Below the pieces are notes generated by a model. That model made no database searches, was not told the DNA's origin, and saw only the letters and a program-made list of their open reading frames with translations. A program made the position numbers and the translations under genes. Below are positions 21,901-29,524 of a stretch of DNA of 42,198 bases, one piece after another. Position 1 is the stretch's first letter. Each line of letters begins with the position of its first letter. The stretch comes from a virus. Location: IMG/VR virus record IMGVR_UViG_3300014720_000061, positions 1 through 42,198 of that record; one strand, given 5' to 3'.

Positions 21901-22338
21901 TTATGAGACCCCGCTCATAAACTTTCGCCACTCAATGGCGTTGCGGATGACCCAATTTCGGTTGTTGATCCCCTTGATGACCGAGTCGAGGTACTCGACC
22001 TTCGCCCTCTGTAGGTCGATCTTGGAGCCGAGCCTGATGAGGTCGGGATCGGCATCCATGTAGAGGTCCATGTCCTGACGCAGGATGCGGGTGGCAAAGG
22101 GCTCCCACCCGAGTGCCTTGAGTTGATCCTCGTCCATCTTGCCGCTGAACCATTCCCACTTCTGCTTCCGCAGGATGCGGTAGTCGGAGTCCAACTTGCG
22201 GAGGACGAGACTCTCGTCGTGGAAGATGTTGAGGAACTTGCCGTGCAGCATGGGGATTCGGATCGACTCGTCGCCGAGTTCGGTCCCGTCGATCTTGAGA
22301 TCGTTCTCCACCATCTGCTTGATGGTCTCCATGTTCAT
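21901..22338 (-). CDS. uvsY: UvsY-like recombination mediator
   Basis: 145 residues; T4 UvsY has 137. Conserved features are LVLRKLDSDYRILRKQKWEWFSGKM, broken here by a gap only in quotation, and GWEPFATRILRQDMDLYMDAD, followed by a helical C-terminal part ending NWVIRNAIEWRKFMSG. UvsY loads the UvsX recombinase onto single-stranded DNA coated with gp32, which is also encoded in this window. A second in-frame ATG two codons downstream is an alternative start. It heads the minus-strand operon UvsY-UvsW-Sm-like and is divergent from the RuvC gene with 45 bases between. Confidence 0.88.
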   Translation of the reverse strand: MNMETIKQMVENDLKIDGTELGDESIRIPMLHGKFLNIFHDESLVLRKLDSDYRILRKQKWEWFSGKMDEDQLKALGWEPFATRILRQDMDLYMDADPDLIRLGSKIDLQRAKVEYLDSVIKGINNRNWVIRNAIEWRKFMSGVS

Positions 22339-22383
22339 TCGGGTAGATTACCTTTTCTTTGGGTTTCCGTCAATAGATACGGG

Positions 22384-22938
22384 GTGAAGATCGTCGGCAT
22401 CGACTACAGCATGACCTGCCCCGCCCTCACCATCAGGGTCGATGGGGAGTTTTTCGTTCCTGTGTCCTACTTCCTCAGTCCGACCAAGAAAAACGAGGGA
22501 ACGGGAAGGATTGGTGACTTGGTTTGGCGTGGAGATCCGTACCCCGAGTACTCCTCGCAGGAAGCACGATTCAACGCCATCTCGTCCTGGGCTCTGTCTC
22601 TGTGCATGGGTGCGGATCTCGTCGTGATTGAGGATTACGCCATGGGTGCCAAGGGTCGGGTGTTTCACCTCGGCGAGAACTGCGGACTGCTAAAGCACAA
22701 GTTGTGGCACAACGGTCTGCGTTTCACGGTCATCGCCCCGACATCCCTGAAGAAATTTGCCACGGGCAAGGGAAATGCAGATAAGTGCGCAATGGTTGAG
22801 GCGTTCGGGAAGAAGACGGGAATCGATCTACGGCCTGAACTGGGTGGAGGAAGGGACTGCGGCAGTCCCGTATCCGATGTCGTAGATTCATGGTTTCTCG
22901 CAGACTACGGAATGTCCGTCACGAGGACAGGACAGTAG
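22384..22938 (+). CDS. RuvC-like Holliday-junction resolvase
   Basis: 184 residues from a GTG; no better start exists downstream of the divergent UvsY gene. The RNase H-like catalytic residues are visible: Asp7 in VGIDYS, Glu83 in VVIEDYAMG, and Asp165/Asp168 in SDVVDSW. GKGNADK (128-134) matches the conserved basic segment near the active site in RuvC-like enzymes. It would cut recombination junctions before packaging, a job done by unrelated gp49 in T4. An ATAGATAC element lies a few bases before the GTG. Its 3' end overlaps, tail to tail, the minus-strand gene at 22919 by 20 bases. Confidence 0.85.
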   Translation: MKIVGIDYSMTCPALTIRVDGEFFVPVSYFLSPTKKNEGTGRIGDLVWRGDPYPEYSSQEARFNAISSWALSLCMGADLVVIEDYAMGAKGRVFHLGENCGLLKHKLWHNGLRFTVIAPTSLKKFATGKGNADKCAMVEAFGKKTGIDLRPELGGGRDCGSPVSDVVDSWFLADYGMSVTRTGQ

Positions 22939-23356
22939 TGCCGAGATCAGGGAACGCCTCAAGGACGATCTTCTTGTCGAGGCTGTAGGCACGACCGAAG
23001 GTTCCGTCGAAGATTTCCTTGATGACCGATGCTTCGGACGGATGGACGGATTCCAAGATCTGAATCAAGAGTTGATCCTTCCGCTCGGGGGACAACTTGT
23101 AGATCTCCTTGAAGATGTACAGCCGCTTCGATTCTTGGAAGAGGTTGGTCATCGTCAACCCATCGGGTGCCGTGTCGGGGGTGTATTGGGGGAGATCTTT
23201 CCTGTACCACTTGCTCTTGTCGAGGAAGGCGTAGTAGAGGATCTGCCTGAGGCTGTGGCTGGAGTTCTCTCGGAGCATCCTGACGATGTCCTCCTTGCTC
23301 CTCGCCTCCTGCATGATGCGCTTCAGCACTTCGGGAATAGTCATTGTCATGGGCAT
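22919..23356 (-). CDS. Conserved hypothetical protein of T4-like marine phages
   Basis: 145 residues with GGAG nine bases before the ATG. Helical throughout: IPEVLKRIMQEARSKEDIVRML, then SLRQILYYAFLDKSKW, YTPDTAPDG, and a C-terminal part with LLIQILESVHPSEASVIKEI. The layout looks like a protein family found widely in cyanophages (I believe DUF6433) with no known function. It is convergent with and overlaps the RuvC gene. No catalytic motif or membrane segment was seen. The quoted segments are separate stretches. Confidence 0.55.
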   Translation of the reverse strand: MPMTMTIPEVLKRIMQEARSKEDIVRMLRENSSHSLRQILYYAFLDKSKWYRKDLPQYTPDTAPDGLTMTNLFQESKRLYIFKEIYKLSPERKDQLLIQILESVHPSEASVIKEIFDGTFGRAYSLDKKIVLEAFPDLGTTVLSS

Positions 23357-23375
23357 GATGTGGTTCTCCGTCCTT

Positions 23376-23391
23376 TATGTAGGCATACATA
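23376..23391. promoter_or_regulatory. Inverted repeat in a divergent intergenic region
   Basis: TATGTA-GGCA-TACATA is a perfect inverted repeat between the divergent genes starting at 23356 (minus) and 23413 (plus). Each arm reads as a TATGTA -10-like hexamer on its own strand. It could be a shared promoter or operator; no regulator is known. Confidence 0.4.
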
Positions 23392-23412
23392 CAGGGCTCG
23401 GAGACAGGCATC

Positions 23413-23640
23413 GTGATGGACAGCGATAAGGACACCAACACGCAGCGTCAGAAGGTTTGGCTTAGGGAAGAGGGCAAGACCGCAGTTGTCCGCAGGGTGG
23501 AGACCCATCCGAACTACGGCAAGCAGTACCTCGTCACGGTCTACAGTTCCACTTGGGGTCCCGAGACTTATTGGGTGAAGGAATCGAATGTCGAGCAGAT
23601 CGGACACGGTCGATGGCAGTCGGGAAATGGGAGAGGATGA
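23413..23640 (+). CDS. Hypothetical protein, small beta-rich
   Basis: 75 residues from a GTG with GGAG nine bases upstream; an ATG immediately follows (23416) and may be the true start. The core (KVWLREEGKTAVVRRVETHP, then GKQYLVTVYSSTWGPETYWV) looks like a small beta-barrel. No family is recognised. It overlaps the next gene's ATG by four bases and heads a plus-strand set of small genes running to gp32. Confidence 0.55.
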   Translation: MMDSDKDTNTQRQKVWLREEGKTAVVRRVETHPNYGKQYLVTVYSSTWGPETYWVKESNVEQIGHGRWQSGNGRG

Positions 23641-23897
23641 TGAGCAAGAAGGCACGATCCAAGGTGAAGAAGACGACCAAGTCCACGAAGGCTCCTGAGC
23701 CTGTGGTGTCCCCTGCGCCCGAGCCCACGCCCGTGTGCGCACCTGCGCCCGAGCCCACGCCCGTGTGCGCACCTGCGCCCGAGCCCACGCCCGTGTGCGG
23801 ACAGGAAGAAGCCTCTGATCCCGTTCCCACCAAGGAATCGATCATCGATTGGGTGAAGAGGAAGTGGTGGGCTATTAGGTTCTACGGGCAACTTTGA
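23637..23897 (+). CDS. Lysine-rich protein with Pro/Cys decapeptide repeats
   Basis: 86 residues from the ATG at 23637 (GGGAGAGG just upstream). Residues 2-21 are strongly basic (KKARSKVKKTTKSTK). Then comes a tract of three PAPEPTPVCA decapeptides, and a C-terminal amphipathic segment with WVKRKWWAIRFYGQL that could sit on a membrane or nucleic acid. No domain is recognised. The repeat carries one cysteine per copy, which might allow cross-linking or metal binding. Confidence 0.6.
   Translation: MMSKKARSKVKKTTKSTKAPEPVVSPAPEPTPVCAPAPEPTPVCAPAPEPTPVCGQEEASDPVPTKESIIDWVKRKWWAIRFYGQL
23711..23800 (+). repeat. Three tandem 30-bp coding repeats
   Basis: Three contiguous 30-base units (23711-23740, 23741-23770, 23771-23800), identical except for one base near the end of the last. 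Each encodes PAPEPTPVC(A/G). They have no spacers and keep the reading frame. Confidence 0.95.
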
Positions 23898-23921
23898 AGT
23901 CCCAACAGCAAGGTCTACACA

Positions 23922-24176
23922 ATGCCGAACTACGACTACCGCTGCGAGAAGTGCGAACACACCTTTGAGGAGTTTCACCTGATCAAGGATCGGGGAAAGC
24001 CTTGTAAGAAGCCCTGCCCAAAGTGCGGCGAGGGCAAGGTGTCGCAGTTCATCTCATCAGCACCCGTACTAATTGATCCTGTCCGTCTAGGTGTCCGCCG
24101 CCCCGACAGCGGTTTCAAGGAAGTGATCAGCAAGATCAAGTCCGCCCACCCCCGCAGTCGAATGAAAGACTACTGA
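23922..24176 (+). CDS. FmdB-type zinc-ribbon protein
   Basis: 84 residues. The first 40 residues match the FmdB/putative regulatory zinc-ribbon pattern: MPNYDYRCEKCEHTFEEF with Cys8 and Cys11, then CPKCGEGKVSQ with Cys32 and Cys35; these four would bind one zinc. The basic remainder (RLGVRRPDSGFKEVISKIKS) may contact nucleic acid. Small FmdB-like proteins are frequent in phages and bacteria, but their role is not established. The stop overlaps the nuclease ATG (TGATG). Confidence 0.75.
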   Translation: MPNYDYRCEKCEHTFEEFHLIKDRGKPCKKPCPKCGEGKVSQFISSAPVLIDPVRLGVRRPDSGFKEVISKIKSAHPRSRMKDY

Positions 24177-24871
24177 TGCAAAACGAAACAAAGAGACTCG
24201 TATCCATTGAGATCGGCGGCGGGGGCAGGTACTACCGATCCCCAACCAACGGTCGGTGGTATCCGTCCGTCACCACGGTGGTCAACCACAAGGATGCCGA
24301 GAAGTGGAAGAAGTGGCGGGAGAACCCCGAAAACGCAGCCACCTCGCAAGCCGCCATCGAACGGGGGAACAGGCTGCACACGGTTGTCGAGAACTATCTC
24401 GTCAACAAGGAACTGCCGACCACCGACGAGCAGCGTCTTCACTTCGACCCCCTCCTCCCGTACTTGGGCAGGATCGGGTCGATCTACGCAATCGAAGCCC
24501 CGCTGTGGTCTGACGATCTCCTTCTTGCGGGAAGGACCGACTGCATTGGCGATTACGACGGTGTTCCGTCGATCATCGATTTCAAAACCTCGGGCAAGAC
24601 CAAGCGCAGGGAGTGGATTACGAACTACTTCCACCAAGCGGCAGCGTACTCCTATATGTGGCAGGAGCGGACGAGCCAGAAGATCGACCAACTCGTTGTC
24701 CTCATCGCATGCGACGATGGATCGGTTCAGGAGTTCATCGAGAAGCGACCGAACCACCGAAGCGGTCTCGGAGCCACGATCACGGAATATTGGAACAACA
24801 ACGAGTTCGACCAACTCCAAGGGGTCGTGGACAAGGCATGGGAGGACGCTCAACATGCAATGGCTCAGTAG
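24176..24871 (+). CDS. PD-(D/E)XK superfamily nuclease (RecB/Cas4-like)
   Basis: 231 residues. RecB-family nuclease landmarks are present in order: RGNRLHTVVENYL with His68, Glu108 in IEAPLW, Asp122 in LLLAGRTDCIGDYDG, and Asp135/Lys137 in IIDFKTSGK, then YFHQAAAYSYMW, the conserved Gln/Tyr helix. This is the active-site set for metal-dependent DNA cleavage, often an exonuclease. No iron-sulphur cysteines of true Cas4 are seen. It probably works with gp46/gp47 and gp32 in recombination or host DNA degradation. It overlaps genes on both sides. Confidence 0.85.
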   Translation: MQNETKRLVSIEIGGGGRYYRSPTNGRWYPSVTTVVNHKDAEKWKKWRENPENAATSQAAIERGNRLHTVVENYLVNKELPTTDEQRLHFDPLLPYLGRIGSIYAIEAPLWSDDLLLAGRTDCIGDYDGVPSIIDFKTSGKTKRREWITNYFHQAAAYSYMWQERTSQKIDQLVVLIACDDGSVQEFIEKRPNHRSGLGATITEYWNNNEFDQLQGVVDKAWEDAQHAMAQ

Positions 24872-25079
24872 GCTCTTTGGTCGGTCGGAACCCGAGGAGA
24901 CCGAGGACGAGGCACCGCAGAAACTCCATTGCATACGGTTTATGACCGACAGGGGGGAGCAGGTCGCCGTCCTGCTGACCACCGAGGAGTTTGAGAGGGG
25001 CATGCTCCGTTGGGTCGAGACCATCGACACGATGCCGATTGAGGCTACCGACAAAGATTCCGATGAAGGGATCGGCTGA
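24855..25079 (+). CDS. Hypothetical protein, 74 residues
   Basis: Start at the ATG with GGAGG nine bases upstream, overlapping the nuclease gene by 17 bases. The N-terminus MQWLSRLFGRSEPEETEDE is amphipathic then acidic. The centre has LHCIRFMTDRGEQVAVLLTTEEF, a small beta-strand pair. No family is recognised. Its stop overlaps the gp33 start (TGATG), so it is in the same operon as the nuclease, gp33 and gp32. Confidence 0.55.
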   Translation: MQWLSRLFGRSEPEETEDEAPQKLHCIRFMTDRGEQVAVLLTTEEFERGMLRWVETIDTMPIEATDKDSDEGIG

Positions 25080-25315
25080 TGGGGTCGATACTAAAAGTCG
25101 AAGAGACCTTCTCCAAGGAGGTCGAGGAGATCTGCCGAAAGCGCAAGGACGCATCCCTCATAGATGCGATCCTTGAGATATGCGAGAAATATGAGATCGA
25201 ACCCGAGTCGGTGAGCAAGTTGGTCACCAAGCCACTTCGGGAGCGGCTCAAGGCAGAGTTTGAGGACAGGAATATGATCAAGGGCGGGCGCAAACCACGG
25301 CTACCCCTTGACTAG
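25079..25315 (+). CDS. 33: gp33-like late-transcription co-activator
   Basis: 78 residues. The sequence FSKEVEEICRKRKDASLIDA, then ILEICEKYEIEPESVSKLV, then PLRERLKAEFEDRN, fits the phage late-transcription co-activator family (gp33), which bridges RNA polymerase to the sliding clamp so that late transcription is coupled to replication. It is shorter than T4 gp33 (112) but similar to cyanophage forms. gp55, its functional partner, is encoded at 18961. The gene lies directly before gp32, separated by 56 bases that may hold a promoter. Confidence 0.75.
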   Translation: MGSILKVEETFSKEVEEICRKRKDASLIDAILEICEKYEIEPESVSKLVTKPLRERLKAEFEDRNMIKGGRKPRLPLD

Positions 25316-25335
25316 GCATACGGGCACGGTACATT
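25308..25335 (+). promoter_or_regulatory. Possible sigma70-type promoter for gp32
   Basis: TTGACT (25308-25313) and TACATT (25330-25335) are 16 bases apart, a weak match to host -35/-10 elements, just after gp33. An AGGAGA ribosome-binding site follows before the ATG at 25372. The match overlaps the gp33 stop region and may be coincidental. Confidence 0.35.
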
Positions 25336-25371
25336 CCGCACACTTCACACACGCAATACAGGAGATACGAC

Positions 25372-26307
25372 ATGTCAGGATTCGCAAACCTCAAGAAGAA
25401 CAGCCAAGGCTCCATCGACCGTCTCTCGGTCGAGATTCAGAAACTCAGCAGCAAGCAGTCCTACGACGATGACCGCATTTGGTCGCTGACGAGAGACAAG
25501 AGCGACAACGGCTACGCACTCATCCGCTTCCTCCCACCTGTTGAGGGCGAGGATATCCCGTGGGTTCGCATCTTCAGCCATGGATTCCAAGGCAAGGGCG
25601 GTTGGCTGATCGAAAACTGCCCGACCACCCTCAGCGGCAGGAAGTGCCCGATCTGCGAGGCGAACAACGAACTGTGGGGCAGCGGCATCGAAGCCAACAA
25701 GCAGATCGCCCGTGACAGGAAGCGCAAGATGTCCTACATCTGCAACATCCTCGTCATCAGCGACCCCGCCAATCCGTCCAACGACGGCAAGGTGTTTCTC
25801 TACAAGTTCGGGAAGAAGATCTTCGACAAGGTTCAGGAGGCGATGAACCCCACCGCCCCCGACGAGCCGAAGTTCAATCCATTCGACTTGTGGAAGGGGG
25901 CGAACTTCAAGTTGAAGTCCCACCGTGAGAGCGGCTATGTTTCCTACGAGAAGTCCTCTTTCCAACCGCAGTCCGCACTCCTCGACGGCGACGAGAAGCG
26001 TCTTGAGGCTCTGTGGAAGACGCAGTACCCGCTGCTTCCTTTCGTCGCTCCCGATCAGTTCAAGTCCTACGAAGAACTGTCGAGCCGACTGACCACCGTC
26101 CTCAAGGGCGGGGTCTCGGAGGGTGCCGCAACCCGAGCCGAGTCGGCGGATCCCGATGACTTCCGCAGCAAGATGAAGGCTGCGGACTTGGGCGGCAAGC
26201 CCTCGGCTCCGTCGAAGTCTCCCGCCAAGGCGGCGAAGTCCGATGACGATGACGATGAATCCGCCACCTTCTCGTACTTCAAAAAGTTGACGGAAGACGA
26301 AGACTAA
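25372..26307 (+). CDS. 32: gp32-like single-stranded DNA-binding protein
   Basis: 311 residues; T4 gp32 has 301. The N-terminal LAST-like region is basic (NLKKNSQGS). The OB-fold core has GYALIRFLPP and the zinc ligands His70, Cys83, Cys92 and Cys95, with the same 13-residue His-Cys spacing as T4 (64-77). The C-terminal tail is acidic (DDDDDES, then LTEDED), the protein-interaction tail. gp32 coats single-stranded DNA and organises replication, recombination (with UvsY) and repair. It is followed by a structured non-coding element and a strong terminator. AGGAGA precedes the ATG. Confidence 0.95.
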   Translation: MSGFANLKKNSQGSIDRLSVEIQKLSSKQSYDDDRIWSLTRDKSDNGYALIRFLPPVEGEDIPWVRIFSHGFQGKGGWLIENCPTTLSGRKCPICEANNELWGSGIEANKQIARDRKRKMSYICNILVISDPANPSNDGKVFLYKFGKKIFDKVQEAMNPTAPDEPKFNPFDLWKGANFKLKSHRESGYVSYEKSSFQPQSALLDGDEKRLEALWKTQYPLLPFVAPDQFKSYEELSSRLTTVLKGGVSEGAATRAESADPDDFRSKMKAADLGGKPSAPSKSPAKAAKSDDDDDESATFSYFKKLTEDED

Positions 26308-26391
26308 AGCGACCGTGTGGTCGCCTGACGGTCGGAGCGGGATCCCTTCCGAAAGGAAACTCCTCCGAGCAACTCCCCAACTCTGACCGTC
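26308..26391 (+). ncRNA. Structured RNA element, module 1, after gp32
   Basis: Begins with the hairpin GCGACC-GTGT-GGTCGC (26309-26324), then CCT, then an 11-pair stem: GACGGTCGGAG (26327-26337) with CTCTGACCGTC (26381-26391), one G-T pair. Inside that stem are GGGATCCC and a TTCC-GAAA-GGAA hairpin with a GNRA loop. No T-run follows, so it is not a standard terminator. The same 22-base leader hairpin is repeated in module 2. Confidence 0.55.
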
Positions 26392-26403
26392 TCCCTACAA
26401 GCA

Positions 26404-26485
26404 AGCGACCGTGTGGTCGCCTGACCGACTCGGCTGTCCTTACCCACGGATGGGAACGGGCGACACAGCCGAGTCGGTCGTTTTT
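26404..26485 (+). terminator. Module 2: repeated hairpin plus strong rho-independent terminator
   Basis: The 22-base hairpin unit of module 1 is repeated exactly at 26404-26425. It runs into a perfect 15-pair stem, GACCGACTCGGCTGT (26423-26437) with ACAGCCGAGTCGGTC (26465-26479), followed by G and five T. The 27-base loop contains a smaller CCCA-CGGA-TGGG hairpin. This ends gp32 transcription on the plus strand; on the minus strand there is no T-run after the stem. Confidence 0.9.
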
Positions 26486-29321
26486 AGAGTGCGGGTGCTT
26501 CTTGGAACAGGAGGGCACGGAACGAGGGGTCGTTGTTCCTGCTTGTCCTCGACATGAGGACCGAGGATCCCCCGCCACCACCTCCGCCCCCGATGACATT
26601 CGTCGTGGGTGCGCTGATCATGGATGCGTCCTGCCTTGTTGCCTGATACTGCGCCATGGAGGTCTGTGCCGCCGCCGTGTTGATCGTCCCCGCAGGGAAA
26701 GCCTGAGGCATGGACATGGCTGCGAACTGCACACCGCCACCACCGCTACCGATGGGCACCGCTGCGAAGTTTCCTGTTGTCATGGGAGCCGCCGAGGGAA
26801 GGCTCTGCGGCAGTATGGCTACCGAGCCTCGCTGCTTGTCCTCAAAGATGTCGTTTGCCTTCTTCACCTCGGGAGGAGCCTCGGGTGTTCCTCCGCCTAG
26901 TGCAGCCTTGATTGCACCGCCGATGAGCGGCAACTCGCCGAGGGTGTCTGCAACGGCGTTGAGCATGCTCGTAAAGAGATCGGTCAACTTGTCATTGAGC
27001 CACTCGCCGAAACTGAGGAGGTCTTCAAGCCACACACCGCTTGTGATCCATTCCCATAGCCATGTCGCTCCTGCTACCAGATACTCCGACAGGGTCTTCG
27101 GGAGGTCGTAGTAGAAGAACTTGGAGACATAGAACAACGCCTTGATGATGAGGACGGGGAGCATCACGAACTTCTGTATCAACTGACCGACAAGGAACTT
27201 GACGGTGGCGAAGAACACCTCGTAGACCGCCTTGAGAACCTTTGAGAACATGCTTCCGCTGCCGTTGAAGATGTCCACAATGTTCTTGAAGGCATCGATG
27301 AACGGCTTGACCATCATGTTGTACGAGGTCTTGGCAAAGTTCGCCAAGGTCTCAAACACGGGACCGAGGGTGCTATTGAGGAAGTCGAAGATCTTTTGGA
27401 AGTCGAGGATGCCGAAGGTGAGACCGCTGATGATCTGAGACACCGCACCCATGATGGCACCCTTGAGTCCCATCTGCTTGAAGCCCTTGAACGCACCGAT
27501 GATTCCATCGATGGTCGAGATGAGGATCTGTAGTGGGAAGAACAACTTCGATGCGAGACCGAATCCAACCCTCATCGCCTGTAGGATCCGAGGGAAGAAC
27601 CCAAGAAACTTGCCCACGAACGGGATCGCCTTGGATATACCCAACAGACCCTTCTCAAGGGAGAGGAATGTCGAGCCGATCTTTCCCATGAACCCGCCCA
27701 CGCCCGAGCCGATACCTGAGAAGAGCCTACCGATGCCTGGAATCCCCTTCGTGATGGCGGTCAGGACACCGAAGACCTTTTGGATGTAGGTGTAGATGTA
27801 TCCGACCGTGCCGCCGATGACCACGGCGAGGATGAGGATGATCGTCTTGAACCATCCGTCCTCCTTCTTGAAGAGATCGCCGAACATGTCCCGCAGAGCC
27901 TCGCTCTGCTCGACATAGGCATCGATCATCTTCTGCGCCCACGCAGGGGTGTCGCTCGCAGCCTCGGCTTCACGCTCCGCAGCCTTGACGCTCTCCTGCT
28001 TCATGTTGCTGATGGCGACGAGTTCCGCCTTCTCAAGGCGCATCAGGGTTGCGATGGTCTCCTTGTGCCGCTTCTGTGCGTCCTTGATCTCCTGAGTGTC
28101 GCCCTTCGCCTTCGCAATTGAGGTCGCTGCGGAGAGGGACACACCCTTCTCCTTCATAATCGTTTCAATCTGCTTCTTGCGGATCTCGTTGAGTTCTTTC
28201 TCGTTTTTCGCCATCATCTCGACATACATCACGGTCTTCTGACCCTCAAGGAACTTCTCCTTGTGGGCTCGGATAGCCTCGGGCGTGGCATCGGGATTCT
28301 CAATCGAATACCGCTTCATCTCCGCTTCGGTGATGGCATCGATCTGATCCTTGATCGCAGATAGACCAACAACGCCCCCTTGCGAGAGGAACTTGTCAGC
28401 CAAGATGTCTCCCTCAGCCTCGTCACCCTTCTTTGCGAGGTCCTCTGCGGCATATTCCGCAGCCTTCTTGCGGTTTTCCTCTGTTTCCTCGGCTTCCCTC
28501 CGATCCTGTTTCATCTTCTCTTCAAAGGCTTCTTTCTCATCTTCCAGAGCCTTTGCGAGGTTTGCATTCTTGAGTGCCTCCGCCACAGCGTTGGCTTCCT
28601 CATTCATCTTAGAGATGCCTTGTTCGGTGAGTTTTGAGGTCTCCTCGCTGATCCTCTTTTCCATCTCGGAGACGGTGACACCGATATGCTCCAAGGCGAA
28701 CATCGATTTGTCGAGGGCGGTTTCAAGATCTATTCCAACGCCAAGGTTGTACTCGCTGACCTTCTCGGACATCTCCTTCATTTCGGCGATGGTTTGTTCC
28801 CGCTGCTTTGCCTCGGATTCAAGGATCCTTTTACTCTCTTCAAGGGTGGAGGCGTGTTGGAGTATCTCTTTCTGTGCAGTCTCTAGTTCCGAATTGACAG
28901 GCTCCAAGGCTTCAGCGAGTTTCTTGTCGTACTCCTCTTTGATCCTCTTGGTGTTCTGATACCAAGTGCCGTCTTCCTTTCGGTACTTCTTGTAATCGTC
29001 CTCTATCTTCTTCCGTTCATTATCCCGCTTGACGAGCAACCTCTGCTCACGGATCCACGCCTCCGCCATCTTGGTGCGGATTTCCTTTTCCTTCTCCATG
29101 GCTTGGTCAAGAGACTTGTTGAGTTGCTCGACGGTCTTCATCAACTCGTTGTTCTTGTCAACGAACTGATCGAAAGCCTGAGTGATGTCACTCGGATCGG
29201 GAAGGGCACTAGCAGGAGGCGGCGGGGCGGGATTGGGCTGACCCATCCCCTGATCGTTCAGAGGGGGTCTGCCTGGATTTCCACCCGAGCCCATCGGATT
29301 GTTGGTTGATTCTCCCGCCAT
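26484..29321 (-). CDS. Tape-measure-like tail protein
   Basis: 945 residues with AAGGA before the ATG. Residues 1-45 are Pro/Gly/Asn-rich and disordered. About 50-480 are highly charged, Glu/Lys/Ala-rich coiled coil. About 490-512 (TIILILAVVIGGTVGYIYTY) is a strong membrane-type segment, and the rest of the middle is hydrophobic and Gly-rich with repeated GxxG helices. The C-terminus carries Gly runs and ends FRALLFQEAPAL. This layout, and a place directly after gp26 and gp51 genes, suits a tail tape-measure or hub-spanning protein (T4 gp29 has 590). If helical throughout, 945 residues would span about 140 nm. The stop codon lies within the T-run of the gp32 terminator. Confidence 0.6.
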   Translation of the reverse strand: MAGESTNNPMGSGGNPGRPPLNDQGMGQPNPAPPPPASALPDPSDITQAFDQFVDKNNELMKTVEQLNKSLDQAMEKEKEIRTKMAEAWIREQRLLVKRDNERKKIEDDYKKYRKEDGTWYQNTKRIKEEYDKKLAEALEPVNSELETAQKEILQHASTLEESKRILESEAKQREQTIAEMKEMSEKVSEYNLGVGIDLETALDKSMFALEHIGVTVSEMEKRISEETSKLTEQGISKMNEEANAVAEALKNANLAKALEDEKEAFEEKMKQDRREAEETEENRKKAAEYAAEDLAKKGDEAEGDILADKFLSQGGVVGLSAIKDQIDAITEAEMKRYSIENPDATPEAIRAHKEKFLEGQKTVMYVEMMAKNEKELNEIRKKQIETIMKEKGVSLSAATSIAKAKGDTQEIKDAQKRHKETIATLMRLEKAELVAISNMKQESVKAAEREAEAASDTPAWAQKMIDAYVEQSEALRDMFGDLFKKEDGWFKTIILILAVVIGGTVGYIYTYIQKVFGVLTAITKGIPGIGRLFSGIGSGVGGFMGKIGSTFLSLEKGLLGISKAIPFVGKFLGFFPRILQAMRVGFGLASKLFFPLQILISTIDGIIGAFKGFKQMGLKGAIMGAVSQIISGLTFGILDFQKIFDFLNSTLGPVFETLANFAKTSYNMMVKPFIDAFKNIVDIFNGSGSMFSKVLKAVYEVFFATVKFLVGQLIQKFVMLPVLIIKALFYVSKFFYYDLPKTLSEYLVAGATWLWEWITSGVWLEDLLSFGEWLNDKLTDLFTSMLNAVADTLGELPLIGGAIKAALGGGTPEAPPEVKKANDIFEDKQRGSVAILPQSLPSAAPMTTGNFAAVPIGSGGGGVQFAAMSMPQAFPAGTINTAAAQTSMAQYQATRQDASMISAPTTNVIGGGGGGGGSSVLMSRTSRNNDPSFRALLFQEAPAL

Positions 29322-29333
29322 GATCGTTCCTTG

Positions 29334-29498
29334 CTAGTGGTGTTGCTGATGCTTCAGCGACTCCATCTTTTCCTTCTCATCCTTTAGGTGCTGCATGAGG
29401 AGGTCGATGTAGACCCTCCGTTCCCACGGCATCATGCCCTCAAGATCGGTCAGCGTGTAGTTGAAGTGCTGCATCATGGCGAAGTTGACCGATAGCAT
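29334..29498 (-). CDS. 51: gp51-like baseplate hub assembly protein
   Basis: 54 residues from the ATG at 29498; a TTG at 29579 would give 81 residues and overlap gp26 by 55 bases. The sequence LSVNFAMMQHFNYTLTDLEG, then MPWERRVYIDLLMQHLKDE, is characteristic of small T4-like proteins annotated as gp51, a catalyst of baseplate hub assembly, which lie directly after gp26. T4 gp51 is longer, so the functional name is by synteny and family usage. No strong Shine-Dalgarno sequence favours either start; translational coupling to gp26 is likely. Confidence 0.5.
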   Translation of the reverse strand: MLSVNFAMMQHFNYTLTDLEGMMPWERRVYIDLLMQHLKDEKEKMESLKHQQHH

Positions 29499-29524
29499 GT
29501 TCAGAAGGCTGTCGTGGGAGGAGG

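Noticed and set aside
22123-22383. Extended N-terminus of the RuvC-like gene
   Set aside because: It would overlap UvsY in antisense, and the RNase H motif VGID normally begins within the first few residues of RuvC-like proteins, as it does with the GTG at 22384.
23711-23800. Possible CRISPR-like array of 30-bp repeats
   Set aside because: The three copies are contiguous without spacers, in frame, and encode Pro-rich decapeptides.
24207-24854. Extended upstream version of the 74-residue gene at 24855
   Set aside because: The upstream frame lies wholly within the nuclease gene, and a GGAGG site marks the ATG at 24855.
24170-25054. A 294-residue minus-strand open frame opposite the nuclease gene
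   Set aside because: Antisense to a clear PD-(D/E)XK nuclease and gene pair with good ribosome-binding sites; no family pattern.
28351-28959. A 202-residue Ser/Phe/Ala-rich plus-strand open frame
   Set aside because: It is antisense to the Glu/Lys-rich coiled coil of the tape-measure-like protein, which by the code gives Ser/Phe-rich shadows.
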